This document shows, piece by piece, positions 1-8,224 of a stretch of 39,768 bases of DNA; position 1 is the stretch's first letter, and each line of letters starts with the position of its first letter. The stretch comes from Bacteroidales bacterium (lineage in GTDB: Bacteria > Bacteroidota > Bacteroidia > Bacteroidales > P3): assembly GCA_004551865.1 (NCBI GenBank), contig SFPR01000031.1:1-39768 (forward strand), given 5' to 3'. The position numbers were made by a program, and so were the translations under genes. The notes beneath the pieces are model-generated. The model saw only the letters and a program-made list of their open reading frames with translations. It was not told the origin of the DNA and ran no database searches.

Positions 1-1
1 A

Positions 2-1018
2 GTAAGGAGCAAAGCACCTTTGCGATTGGGTTTGGCAGGAGGAGGAACAGATGTGTCGCCTTTTTCAGATATTTATGGAGGCTGCATACTTAATGCAACT
101 ATAAGCCTCTATGCTTATTGCGATATCGTGCCTCGCCAAGACGGAAAGATAATATTTATAACCGAAGACAGAGGAGAGAGATTTGAAAGCGTAAGTAAGC
201 GAGAGCTTCCTATGGACGGCAACCTCGATTTGCTCAAAGCGATTTACAACAGGGTGATTAAGGATTTTGATTTGCCTGCTCAGTCTTTTGAACTGCACAC
301 TTTTGTCGATGCACCTGCAGGAAGCGGATTGGGAACTTCCTCAACCCTTGTGGTGGCTGTGCTTGGTGCTTTTGTGCAATGGCTTTCCCTTCCGTTGGCA
401 GAGTATGACATTGCCTCATTGGCTTATTCTATCGAAAGAGAAGACCTTTGTCTTGCAGGCGGAAAGCAAGATCAATATGCCGCAACCTTCGGAGGATTTA
501 ACTTCATGGAGTTTTATTCCGACAACAAGGTCATTGTCAATCCTCTTAGGATAAAAGACAAAATTATTAACGAGCTTTCGAGAAACATTGTCTTGTTTTA
601 CACCTCTACATCGAGAGATTCGGCTGCCATAATCGAAAGACAGCAAAAAAATGTCATTTCTAACAACACCAAGTCGATAGATGCAATGCAGCAATTAAAG
701 AAACAAGCTGTTCTTATGAAGGAAGCCTTGCTCAAAAACGACTTGGACAAAATCGGAGACATCTTAAACCTCGGCTGGGAGTACAAACGACAAATGGCAA
801 GCGGCATAAGCACCAATTTGTTTGAAGATGTATATAGGGCAGCTTTGGAGGCAGGAGCAAGAGGAGGCAAAATATCGGGTGCAGGAGGAGGAGGTTATAT
901 CTTCTTTTATTGTCCCGATTGTGTGAGATACAAAGTTATTGATGTGCTAAACAACTTTGGCGGCAAGGTTCGTCGTTTTGAGTTCACAAAAGAGGGTTTG
1001 CAGACATGGCAAATGTAA
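2..1018 (+). CDS. hddA: D-glycero-D-manno-heptose 7-phosphate kinase (5'-truncated by window edge)
   Basis: This is a GHMP-family sugar kinase. It is predicted to phosphorylate D-glycero-alpha-D-manno-heptose 7-phosphate at C1 on the way to GDP-heptose, used in S-layer or surface glycans. The first complete codon in frame is at position 2, and the reading VRSKAPLRLGLAGGGTDVSP matches the usual HddA N-terminus, so the true ATG lies just left of the window. The TTG at position 20 is an internal Leu, not a start. The nucleotide-binding GHMP motif APAGSGLGTSST is about 95 residues in, and the C-terminal glycine motif GGKISGAGGGGY is present. The gene overlaps the start of hddC by 13 nt, which implies translational coupling. 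The specific substrate is inferred from the HddC neighbour; a related fucose or heptose kinase is the main alternative. Confidence 0.88.
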   Translation, partial: VRSKAPLRLGLAGGGTDVSPFSDIYGGCILNATISLYAYCDIVPRQDGKIIFITEDRGERFESVSKRELPMDGNLDLLKAIYNRVIKDFDLPAQSFELHTFVDAPAGSGLGTSSTLVVAVLGAFVQWLSLPLAEYDIASLAYSIEREDLCLAGGKQDQYAATFGGFNFMEFYSDNKVIVNPLRIKDKIINELSRNIVLFYTSTSRDSAAIIERQQKNVISNNTKSIDAMQQLKKQAVLMKEALLKNDLDKIGDILNLGWEYKRQMASGISTNLFEDVYRAALEAGARGGKISGAGGGGYIFFYCPDCVRYKVIDVLNNFGGKVRRFEFTKEGLQTWQM

Positions 1019-1746
1019 ATCAGATAAGTGAGGCTGTTATTCTTTGTGGCGGAAAGGGTACAAGACTTCGCAATGTGGTAAGTGATGTTCCCAAACCCTT
1101 GGCTCCGATAAACGGAACGCCTTTTCTTTCCATTCTTATGCACAGTCTGGTTGTTCAAGGGATAAAACGCATCATTCTTGCAAGCGGATATATGCACCAA
1201 AAGATAGAAGAGATATACGGAAACAGCTTTGAAGAAGCAGAAATAGTATATTCGGTCGAGCAAAGCCCCTTGGGAACGGGAGGAGCAATTGCAAAAGCTC
1301 TTTCCAAAGCTCAGAGCGAAAATGTGCTTGTGGTCAATGGAGATAGTATTATCAAATTTGACCTTAACCAAACGGCTCTGCAATTTGACAAAATCAAGAA
1401 AGAAAACCCCAATATCAAGTTTCCGACCTTGCTCACGCTCAAACCTATGGAAAATGTGGACAGATACGGAGCTGTAAGCCTTTCTTGCGGCAGGATTGAG
1501 GCGTTTGAAGAAAAGTCTTTCAGGGAAAAATGTCTGATAAATGCGGGAGTGTATGTACTTTGTCGAGATGTGTTTAAGACAAGGGGTACAGATGAGGTTT
1601 TTTCTTTTGAAAAAGATTTTTTGGAAGTGCAAGTCAGCTGCAAAAGTCTTTACGGCATTGTGTGCGAAGGCTTTTTTATCGATATAGGTGTGCCTGAGGA
1701 TTATGCGAAAGCTCAGGAAATTTTGACCAAACAGTTTGACCAATAA
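1006..1746 (+). CDS. hddC: D-glycero-D-manno-heptose 1-phosphate guanylyltransferase (nucleotidyltransferase)
   Basis: This is a 246-residue nucleotidyltransferase of the sugar-phosphate NTP_transferase fold. The N-terminal motif VILCGGKGTRLR binds the nucleotide, and SDVPKPLAPINGTPF follows as in HddC, RmlA and GlmU relatives. VVNGDSI supplies the metal-binding Asp, and the late motif FIDIGVPEDYAKAQ is typical of HddC-like proteins. It should transfer GMP (or another NMP) to heptose 1-phosphate. The start overlaps the hddA stop. The pair hddA-hddC is the second half of the GDP-D-glycero-alpha-D-manno-heptose pathway; gmhA and gmhB are not in this window. Nucleotide specificity cannot be read from sequence alone, so the HddC name rests on the partner gene. 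Confidence 0.87.
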   Translation: MANVNQISEAVILCGGKGTRLRNVVSDVPKPLAPINGTPFLSILMHSLVVQGIKRIILASGYMHQKIEEIYGNSFEEAEIVYSVEQSPLGTGGAIAKALSKAQSENVLVVNGDSIIKFDLNQTALQFDKIKKENPNIKFPTLLTLKPMENVDRYGAVSLSCGRIEAFEEKSFREKCLINAGVYVLCRDVFKTRGTDEVFSFEKDFLEVQVSCKSLYGIVCEGFFIDIGVPEDYAKAQEILTKQFDQ

Positions 1747-1768
1747 ACGAAAAACACAATACAAAAAT

Positions 1769-2149
1769 ATGGAACTAAATATAACAAGCGGAGTTTGCGG
1801 CAAGCAACAAATCGAAGTAAGCAAAGAAACTACTGCAATCGCTTTCGGCTCGGGAGATGTGGAGGTTTTTGCCACCCCTGCAATGATTGCACTTATGGAA
1901 AAGACAGCCAACGAGTCTGTAAGGTCGTTGCTGCCTTCGGAATGTGTGAGTGTGGGTATTGAAATCAATGCCAAGCATATCAAGGCTTCAAAAATAGGAA
2001 GCATGGTAGTGTGTGAGAGTTTTTTGAGCAAGGTTGAGGGTAAGAAACTCACCTTTGCAATCACCGCATACGACGAAAACGGAAAGATAGGTGAGGCTAC
2101 ACATTGCAGGGTTGTGGTGGAAAAAGACAAGTTTTTGAGTAAACTATAA
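1769..2149 (+). CDS. Hotdog-fold thioesterase, FlK-like
   Basis: This is a small (126 residues from the preferred start) single-domain hotdog protein related to the fluoroacetyl-CoA thioesterase FlK family. The residues that form the FlK active site appear to be present: Thr in FATPAM, Glu in LMEKTA and His in NAKHIKA, followed by SKIGSMV. It probably hydrolyses an acyl-CoA, but the substrate is unknown. The reading frame is open from 1736, giving 11 extra residues of low-complexity sequence that overlap hddC. I prefer the ATG at 1769 because homology-like sequence begins there (MELNITSG) and an A-rich leader precedes it. It lies between hddC and the methyltransferase in what looks like one transcription unit, with no obvious functional tie to heptose synthesis. 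Confidence 0.75.
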   Translation: MELNITSGVCGKQQIEVSKETTAIAFGSGDVEVFATPAMIALMEKTANESVRSLLPSECVSVGIEINAKHIKASKIGSMVVCESFLSKVEGKKLTFAITAYDENGKIGEATHCRVVVEKDKFLSKL

Positions 2150-2164
2150 AACAAAAGCAGGATT

Positions 2165-3352
2165 ATGAACACAACGCAGGGCAAAACCTTCAAGATGATA
2201 GCCAAAACCATGTTCGGATTGGAAGAGGTGTTGGCAAAAGAGTTGGAAGCAATCGGTGCAGAAAACATAGAAATTTTAAGAAGAGCCGTCAGCTTTGAGG
2301 GAGACATGGTTTTGCTTTACAGAGCCAACTATTGCCTGAGAACAGCTTTGAGTATATTGAAGCCGATAGCCGTCTTTGAGGCAAATAACGAGCATCAGCT
2401 ATACCAAAACGTCTATCAAATCAAATGGGAGCGGTATATGAATTGCGATGCCAAGATTTTCATAGACCATTCTGTGAACAGCTCGATTTTTACTCACTCT
2501 TTGTATGCCTCACAAAAGACAAAAGATGCAATATGTGACCGTTTTCGCAAAATGTTCAACTGTCGTCCTCAGGTCAGCAAGGAAGATTATGACATCAAGT
2601 TGAACCTTCACATCTATGAAAACATGGTTACCATATCTTTGGACGCCTCGGGAGAGAGCCTGCACAAGAGAAACTATCGCAAAAACAACGGACAAGCACC
2701 TTTGAACGAAGTTACTGCCGCAGGATTGATACAACTGAGTGGCTGGGAGAAGGATTGCAACTTCTTTGACCCCATGTGCGGAAGCGGAACTCTGCTTATC
2801 GAGGCAGCAATGTATGCTTACAACATTCCTGCTCAGTATTACAGAAGACGCTTTGCCTTTACAAAGTGGTTTGACTTCTCGTTGCCCGAATGGAAAAGGG
2901 TGCAAGAAGAAGAGAACAAGAAGATCTGCGATTTCGACTACTTGATTTGGGGAAGCGATGTGTCTCAAAATGCAATCAACGAGGCACAAGAAAACATCAA
3001 CTTTGCAAAGTTGCACAAAGATATTGAACTCTTTCGTTGCCCGATTGAAGAGCAGACACCTCCCGAAGGCAAAACACTTGTTATCACAAATCCTCCCTAC
3101 GGAGAGAGAATTGAAGTTGATGACCTCATTGCCCTTTATGAACGCATAGGTAATGCTTTCAAATCAAAATATGAGGGAAATGAAGCATGGGTTATTTCTT
3201 CTGATTTGTTCGCACTCAAAAAGATAGGCCTCAAACCAAGCAAAAAAATAACGATTTACAATTCCAATTTGGAATGTCGCTTTTGCAGATTTGATTTATA
3301 CCATGGTAGCAGGAAAGCGAGTAAGCAAAAAATAAACAATATAGAGATTTGA
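2165..3352 (+). CDS. THUMP-domain 23S rRNA guanine-N2 methyltransferase (RlmL N-domain type)
   Basis: This is a class I SAM-dependent RNA methyltransferase of 395 residues with an N-terminal ferredoxin-like/THUMP region (roughly residues 1-160) and a C-terminal Rossmann catalytic domain. Visible motifs are DPMCGSGTLLIEAA for SAM binding and the N2-guanine signature ITNPPYGER. NNGQAPLNEVTAAGLIQLSGW precedes the SAM motif as in RlmL/YpsC-like enzymes, though that stretch is quoted only to identify the boundary. It matches the m2G2445-forming half of E. coli RlmL; the RlmK half is absent, as is usual outside gammaproteobacteria. It starts 15 nt after the thioesterase stop. Its stop codon is followed 27 nt later by repeat array A. 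Confidence 0.85.
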   Translation: MNTTQGKTFKMIAKTMFGLEEVLAKELEAIGAENIEILRRAVSFEGDMVLLYRANYCLRTALSILKPIAVFEANNEHQLYQNVYQIKWERYMNCDAKIFIDHSVNSSIFTHSLYASQKTKDAICDRFRKMFNCRPQVSKEDYDIKLNLHIYENMVTISLDASGESLHKRNYRKNNGQAPLNEVTAAGLIQLSGWEKDCNFFDPMCGSGTLLIEAAMYAYNIPAQYYRRRFAFTKWFDFSLPEWKRVQEEENKKICDFDYLIWGSDVSQNAINEAQENINFAKLHKDIELFRCPIEEQTPPEGKTLVITNPPYGERIEVDDLIALYERIGNAFKSKYEGNEAWVISSDLFALKKIGLKPSKKITIYNSNLECRFCRFDLYHGSRKASKQKINNIEI

Positions 3353-3379
3353 TTTACAGATAGTTGAAATCGTCAAAAC

Positions 3380-3457
3380 AAAACGCCGTTTTATTTTGCT
3401 GAAACGGCGTTTTGCTTTGAATAAAACGGCGTTTTGGTATTGCTGAAACGCCGTTTT
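3380..3457. repeat. Four-unit palindrome array A (21-22 bp period)
   Basis: Four 13-bp units lie at 3380-3392, 3401-3413, 3423-3435 and 3445-3457. Units 1 and 4 have the core AAACGCCGTTT and units 2 and 3 have its complement AAACGGCGTTT. Unit centres are 21, 22 and 22 bp apart. Units 1 and 2 form a 12- to 13-bp stem around the loop ATTTTGCT, and units 3 and 4 form a second stem. The array starts 27 nt after the methyltransferase stop codon, so in RNA it would be a tandem hairpin with T-runs, resembling a double terminator. The same layout recurs at four other places in the window. I do not recognise the family. Confidence 0.85.
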
Positions 3458-3535
3458 ATAATTGGGACTTTTGAAAAAGCAACAATAATTGGCGAATAAA
3501 GTGTCTATTTTTATGGTTGTTATTCCATTTTTTTG

Positions 3536-3543
3536 TACATTTG
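3536..3543 (+). promoter_or_regulatory. Bacteroides-type promoter -7 element upstream of the FN3/T9SS gene
   Basis: TACATTTG matches the Bacteroidota -7 consensus TAnnTTTG and lies 53 nt before the start codon of the secreted FN3 protein. A TTG at 3517-3519 could serve as the -33 element, but the 16-nt gap is shorter than the usual 19-21. The call therefore rests mainly on the -7 box. Confidence 0.5.
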
Positions 3544-3596
3544 CAACTGCGTATTGTGGTGTTTGTCTGCAATATCGCCCCTAAAACATTGAGGAT

Positions 3597-5108
3597 ATGA
3601 AGAAAAACTTATTATTATTTTTGGCGATTGTAACACTCGGTTCGTTTGCTGTTTTTGCACAAGACCCTGAAATTACAATGGATAGTTGTACCAATATTAC
3701 TTTTGCACAAGTTAAGTTCTATGGAAACCTTGTCAACAAAGGCACTTGGACGGTGAACGGAAGAGGATTTATATATTCCCAAGACCCTGTGCCGACCAAG
3801 AGTAACGGAACGGTAAAAGCCGTGAGCGGAACAGCACTCGGCTCGTTCAATTCGACAATTACCACCCTTCAACCTTCGACAACTTACTATGTGAGGGCGT
3901 ATGCAAAGCAGGGAACGACAGATACAGTTTATTCTCCGACGATTCTCAGCTTTACAACGGCAGCTGCAACTCCTCCTACCTTTACAACGCCTATTATATC
4001 GAACATAGGTTTGGTCGATGCTTCCTTTGCGTGCGAACTGACAAGCAAAGGAGATGCCACTTTGCAGACAGCAGCAGCTGCAAAGGGATTTGTTTATTCC
4101 ACAACACCAAATCCTACTTACAACAATTACAGAGTGAATGCCACAACTTCGGGTTCGACCCCTCCTATACAAATGACAGCCGACGTAACAGGTCTTGCCT
4201 CGGGAACGCTTTACTATGTGAGAGCATTCTATATTGTGAAATATGGCTCTGCTGCGTACGATACGGTTTATTCTCCTCAGGTAACCTTTACCACACAACA
4301 CGCTTGTGGCAATCCTCCTTTCGGAGTTTCGATAAGCGATGTTGATATTACCGAAGCCACAGTTCAATTTAACAAAGCTTTGGGGCAGGCTCGTTGGGAA
4401 ATAGACTATGGTTTTGTGGGTCATAACGCAGGAGAAGGACAATCAATCGAAGTTACCGACACGGTTGCAACCCTTACCAACCTTGAGGGAGGACGTTCTT
4501 ACTCTGTTTTTGTGAGAGCGGTATGTGGCAATACTTACAGCGATTGGTCTGAAATAAGAACCTTCACCACCGTTGCACCTCCTTGTGCAGGCGTAAGCGG
4601 AATACATACAAGAGAAGTGGGCTATTCTTCAGTCAAAATTGAATGGACACCGGGCAGCATGAGCCAGACAAGGTGGGAAGTCGTCTTTGCAAAAGCAACA
4701 GACGCCCTTCCGCAAACGGGAGTCATTGTTGAGGGTTCACCACTTTTCTCTCCGATAGGACTGACGCCACAAACAGCCTACAAATTGAAGATAAGAGCAT
4801 TGTGTACCGACATAGAAAGTATGTGGAGCGACGAATTTACTTTCAATACCATACAACAAGGCTTGGAAGATGTCGAACAACAATCAATAGGAGTGTATCC
4901 AAATCCTTCGACAGGCTATGTGAAGTTTGACAAAGGAGACATCGAAGTTGAGGAATGGGAAATAAGAGACATAAACGGAAGAGTTGTAGCCGAGGGAATA
5001 CTATTGCCCGAAGGCTTTGACTTTGAAGGAAAGAAGGGAATGTTCTTTGTTTATTTCACAACAGCCGCAGGACATCAAATTGAAAAAATAAAAATAATAG
5101 TAAGATAA
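3597..5108 (+). CDS. Secreted fibronectin type III repeat protein with T9SS type A sorting domain
   Basis: This is a 503-residue exported protein. Residues 1-22 form a signal peptide ending FAVFAQ. Four FN3-like beta-sandwich domains follow at about residues 24-125, 129-235, 237-328 and 330-422. Each ends with a YYVRAY-, VRAVC- or IRALC-type strand and an FTT-type linker. The C-terminal 80 residues are a type A T9SS sorting domain: VYPNPSTG opens it, and it ends in a Gly/Phe-rich strand and KIKIIVR. Secretion by the Por system and either surface anchoring or release is expected. No catalytic domain was seen, so a binding or structural role is the likely one. Array A and a promoter precede it, and the exbB operon begins 20 nt after its stop. 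Confidence 0.85.
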   Translation: MKKNLLLFLAIVTLGSFAVFAQDPEITMDSCTNITFAQVKFYGNLVNKGTWTVNGRGFIYSQDPVPTKSNGTVKAVSGTALGSFNSTITTLQPSTTYYVRAYAKQGTTDTVYSPTILSFTTAAATPPTFTTPIISNIGLVDASFACELTSKGDATLQTAAAAKGFVYSTTPNPTYNNYRVNATTSGSTPPIQMTADVTGLASGTLYYVRAFYIVKYGSAAYDTVYSPQVTFTTQHACGNPPFGVSISDVDITEATVQFNKALGQARWEIDYGFVGHNAGEGQSIEVTDTVATLTNLEGGRSYSVFVRAVCGNTYSDWSEIRTFTTVAPPCAGVSGIHTREVGYSSVKIEWTPGSMSQTRWEVVFAKATDALPQTGVIVEGSPLFSPIGLTPQTAYKLKIRALCTDIESMWSDEFTFNTIQQGLEDVEQQSIGVYPNPSTGYVKFDKGDIEVEEWEIRDINGRVVAEGILLPEGFDFEGKKGMFFVYFTTAAGHQIEKIKIIVR

Positions 5109-5128
5109 TTCTAAAAAACACAAATCAA

Positions 5129-5824
5129 ATGTTGGCGAATTTACTTTTGCAAATACAGACAGCGGGAGCCGAAGTGGCAACTCAGGCCGCTGAAACCACA
5201 GCTAAACTCAACATCTTTTCGTTGGCAGTCAAGGGAGGTTGGATAATGATAGTTCTTGCCCTTGTTTCCATAGTTGCAGTCTATATATTCGTGGAGAGGT
5301 TCTTGGCTTTGAAGAAAGCACTCAAAGAAGACGTGAACTTTATGGACAATGTGAAAGATTGCATTCACAAAGGCGACTTGCAAGGAGCCAAACGCTTGGC
5401 ACAAAACAACGATTCTCCAATCGGAAGAATGATTGGAAAAGGCTTGGCAAGGCTTGGCAGACCACTGAATGACATAAATCAGGCAATAGAAAACGTAGGT
5501 AAATTGGAAGTTGCCCGATTGGAAAGCGGTGTTTCCATGGTCGGAACTATTGCAGCCTTAGGTCCGTCGCTCGGATTTTTGGGAACGGTAACCGGAATGG
5601 TCAAAGCCTTTTTCGATATGAGTACCGCAGGCAACAATATCGATATTCAGTTGCTTTCAAGCGGTATTTACGAAGCAATGGTTACCACTGTTGGTGGTTT
5701 GATTGTCGGAATTATTGCCAATTTCCTTTACAGCATTTTGGTAGGACAGATAAACAAGATAGTATTCATGCTTGAAGCTCGCACAATGGAGTTTATGGAT
5801 TTGTTGCATGAGCCTGCTCAATAA
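5129..5824 (+). CDS. exbB: MotA/TolQ/ExbB proton channel family protein
   Basis: This inner-membrane subunit (231 residues) belongs to the proton-driven motor that energises TonB. Three transmembrane segments are visible: about residues 36-56 (GGWIMIVLALVSIVAVYIFV), then about 140-160 and 180-205 around the conserved stretches GTIAALGPSLGFLGTVTGM and ATTVGGLIVGIIANFLYS-like sequence. The cytoplasmic domain between helices 1 and 2 carries the usual ARLESG motif. The genes exbD and the tonB-like gene follow directly, so ExbB rather than TolQ is the better name. TolQ cannot be excluded without a pal/tolB context, which is absent here. Confidence 0.85.
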   Translation: MLANLLLQIQTAGAEVATQAAETTAKLNIFSLAVKGGWIMIVLALVSIVAVYIFVERFLALKKALKEDVNFMDNVKDCIHKGDLQGAKRLAQNNDSPIGRMIGKGLARLGRPLNDINQAIENVGKLEVARLESGVSMVGTIAALGPSLGFLGTVTGMVKAFFDMSTAGNNIDIQLLSSGIYEAMVTTVGGLIVGIIANFLYSILVGQINKIVFMLEARTMEFMDLLHEPAQ

Positions 5825-5835
5825 GGTAAATCGTT

Positions 5836-6246
5836 ATGATACAGACGCGAAATAAGATAGACCCAAATTTTAATTCGTCATCAATGTCGGATTTGGTCTT
5901 TTTGCTGCTGATATTCTTCATGCTGACCTCGACGCTTATAAGTCCCAATGCGATAAAGCTCCTTTTGCCCAAAAGCACAAGCGGACAGACAATGGCAAAG
6001 CAAAATGTTACTGTCTCGATTGACGAAAGTAATCATTTCTTTGTCGAAAACAACGAAGTAAGTGAGCAAGAGCTTCCCGATGTTATAGGCGCTTTGCTTG
6101 AGGGAGTGGACGATGGCTCTGTCAAGTTGCACTCCGACGCTACCGTTGCAGTACAATATGTTGTCAAAGTCATAGATGCGGTAAATAAAGTGAACTCCCG
6201 ACAGGGCAAAAAGCACAAAGTAATTTTGGCAACGCAAGCAGAGTAA
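5836..6246 (+). CDS. exbD: Biopolymer transport protein ExbD/TolR
   Basis: This is a 136-residue single-pass membrane protein. A short cytoplasmic N-terminus leads into one transmembrane helix at about residues 18-36 that begins SMSDLVFLLLIFFML; the Asp in it is the conserved proton-carrying residue of the ExbD/TolR family. A periplasmic domain follows, with the typical motif ending in KVSRQGKK-like and VILATQ strands. It starts 11 nt after exbB and ends 3 nt before the TonB-like gene, consistent with one transcript. Only one ExbD copy is present, whereas many Bacteroidales loci carry two. Confidence 0.85.
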   Translation: MIQTRNKIDPNFNSSSMSDLVFLLLIFFMLTSTLISPNAIKLLLPKSTSGQTMAKQNVTVSIDESNHFFVENNEVSEQELPDVIGALLEGVDDGSVKLHSDATVAVQYVVKVIDAVNKVNSRQGKKHKVILATQAE

Positions 6247-6249
6247 GTT

Positions 6250-6975
6250 ATGATACCATATAAGTTGATTGGTTTAATCGTTTCAATCGTTGCACACGGC
6301 TTGTTGATTTTGTGTTTGCTCCTTATGGGCTTGCGATACCCCGATCCGCCTCCTCCCGAACTCGGAGTTGAAATGGATATGGGAGAGTTTAGCGATGTGG
6401 GAACGGACTCGGAACACGCAGCCGAGGGAGGCGAAGATTTGTCTTCTGAAAGTTCTTATGCCAATGACGACAACAACGAACTCACTCAGCAAAGCGAGGA
6501 CGTACCTCTTGTAAGCAAAAAAACACCTTCTCCAACCAAGAACAAAAAGAAGCCAAAGGATAATGTCAAACCTCAATCCGAAGAGACAAAAATTGATCAG
6601 AATGCTTTGTTTACAAAAGGCAGGGTAAAGAAAGGCAGTGGCGGCTCTACGGGTGTGGGAGAGGGTAGCGGCAAAGGCAGTGGCGGAGAAGGAGGAGGCA
6701 GCGGCATATCTTTCTTTCTTGAAGGCAGAGGCTCAAATGCTCCTCTTCCTAAACCTACTGCAACTGCGACTAAAGATGGTAACATAGCGGTCGAAATAAA
6801 GGTAGATCAAGAAGGAAATGTTGTATCTGCCAAGGCAGGAGTGAGAGGCACCACTTTGTGGGATACAAACCTTTTTAGACGATGCGAACAGGCTGCAAAG
6901 AAATCCAAATTTACCGCAAAGCCTGACGCACCCGAGCTTCAAAAGGGTACAATCACCTATAAATTCTTCAGATAA
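6250..6975 (+). CDS. TonB-family energy transducer
   Basis: This 241-residue protein completes the exbB-exbD set. It has an N-terminal membrane anchor (about residues 6-27, LIGLIVSIVAHGLLILCLLL) followed by PDPPPPELGVEMDMG, the usual start of Bacteroidota TonB proteins. The middle is not the classical Pro/Lys-rich spanner. It is acidic (about residues 35-85), then Lys-rich, then a Gly/Ser run at about 127-150. The C-terminal 75 residues resemble a TonB C-terminal domain (GNIAVEIKVDQEGNVVSAKA, then GTITYKFF at the end). It should couple proton motive force to outer-membrane receptors. A TolA-like role is the alternative, because the periplasmic linker is unusual. Confidence 0.75.
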   Translation: MIPYKLIGLIVSIVAHGLLILCLLLMGLRYPDPPPPELGVEMDMGEFSDVGTDSEHAAEGGEDLSSESSYANDDNNELTQQSEDVPLVSKKTPSPTKNKKKPKDNVKPQSEETKIDQNALFTKGRVKKGSGGSTGVGEGSGKGSGGEGGGSGISFFLEGRGSNAPLPKPTATATKDGNIAVEIKVDQEGNVVSAKAGVRGTTLWDTNLFRRCEQAAKKSKFTAKPDAPELQKGTITYKFFR

Positions 6976-7000
6976 TACTCCATTTCAAAATCTTATTTCG

Positions 7001-8224
7001 ATGAGAATACTTCACACTTCCGACTTTCACATCGGCAAAAAACTCTATTCTCGCGAGCGAACTGACGAACAGCAGGCTTTCTTGGAAGAATTGTCGGCTG
7101 TTTGCGAGAGGGAAAAGATTGACATTGTCCTTGTGGCAGGAGATTTGTTCGACACATTCAATCCATCGGTTGCTTCGATGAGGTTGTTGTACGATTTTTT
7201 TTGCAAGATAGCCAAGGGAGGAGACAGAATTGTCATTGCAATAGCAGGCAATCACGATTCTGCCGACCGAATCGATATGCCCGAGAGCTTTGCAAGGCGA
7301 AACGGTGTGTTCTTTTCAGGAAACTTTGACAGCGTTCAAGAACCTATGAAACTCAACGAACGTATCACAATAGAGAAAACAGCACCCGGATATATGCAGT
7401 TGCGGTTTGCCGATTACGACTATCCTTTTCAGCTTATTTTGACGCCTTTTGTGAATGAGCAGAGACTGAGAACTTGTTTTGAACAAGGCAACGAAGAGCA
7501 ACTTTTGCGAGATTATCTGCAAAACTATTGGCAACAGACTTTGGAAAGCAATGCTTCTGAAAGGGGTGTCAAGGTTTTGATGACACATCTTTTCGTTTTG
7601 GAGAACGAAGACGACCAAAGGAGAGAACCGGAAGACGAAAATGCCATAAATATCGGAGGTTTGTCGGCAATATATTCAGAGAACATACCACAAGAGGTGC
7701 AATACACAGCCTTGGGACACCTTCATCGTTGTCAGAGGGTGGGAAAGAGAGAAATATGGTACAGTGGCAGTCCGCTCGCATATAGTTTTGCCGAAGACGA
7801 ACAGCAAAAATATTTTCTGATTGCCGACATTGAACCCGAAAAAAGCCCTATTGTTCGCAAACACAAGATAGAAAGCGGCTTGCCAATCAAAAATTTGGTT
7901 GCATCAAGTGTCGAAGAAGCTCTCACCCTGCTGCAAGACAATCAAGATTATTGGGTACAGCTTCATTTGAAAACCCCTGCTGCAATATCATACGAGCAAA
8001 GCACCATGCTCAATGAAGCACACACTCATTTGGTTCAAATCATTCCCGAAATAGAGAGCGAAGACAATGTGTCAAACCGCACAGGCAGAATAGTCGAACT
8101 GCAAGACAAGCCCGTCGAACTATTCAAAGAGTATTACAAATGTACCAACAACAATCAAGAACCCTCACAAGAATTGGTAGATTTGTTCAAAGAAATAATC
8201 AATCGCAAGAATGAAACCGATTAA
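7001..8224 (+). CDS. sbcD: Exonuclease SbcCD, subunit D (nuclease)
   Basis: This is a Mre11/SbcD-family metallophosphoesterase of 407 residues. The metal-binding motifs appear in order: DFHIG at residues 8-12, GDLFD near residue 48, GNHDS near residue 86, and later LMTHLFV and ALGHLHR for the final histidines. With SbcC it forms the ATP-dependent complex that cuts hairpins and palindromes and processes DNA ends. It begins 25 nt after the TonB-like gene and overlaps sbcC by 14 nt, so the nuclease genes may be co-transcribed with the TonB motor genes. Confidence 0.93.
   Translation: MRILHTSDFHIGKKLYSRERTDEQQAFLEELSAVCEREKIDIVLVAGDLFDTFNPSVASMRLLYDFFCKIAKGGDRIVIAIAGNHDSADRIDMPESFARRNGVFFSGNFDSVQEPMKLNERITIEKTAPGYMQLRFADYDYPFQLILTPFVNEQRLRTCFEQGNEEQLLRDYLQNYWQQTLESNASERGVKVLMTHLFVLENEDDQRREPEDENAINIGGLSAIYSENIPQEVQYTALGHLHRCQRVGKREIWYSGSPLAYSFAEDEQQKYFLIADIEPEKSPIVRKHKIESGLPIKNLVASSVEEALTLLQDNQDYWVQLHLKTPAAISYEQSTMLNEAHTHLVQIIPEIESEDNVSNRTGRIVELQDKPVELFKEYYKCTNNNQEPSQELVDLFKEIINRKNETD

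Noticed and set aside
907..2307. Long minus-strand open frame of 466 codons
   Set aside because: It is antisense to hddC, the thioesterase and parts of their neighbours, all of which have clear family motifs. The minus-strand product has no recognisable domain.
3380..3457. CRISPR array reading of the regularly spaced repeats
   Set aside because: Repeat units are 13 bp and spacers 8-9 bp, far below CRISPR sizes. Spacers are shared between loci, and no cas genes are present.
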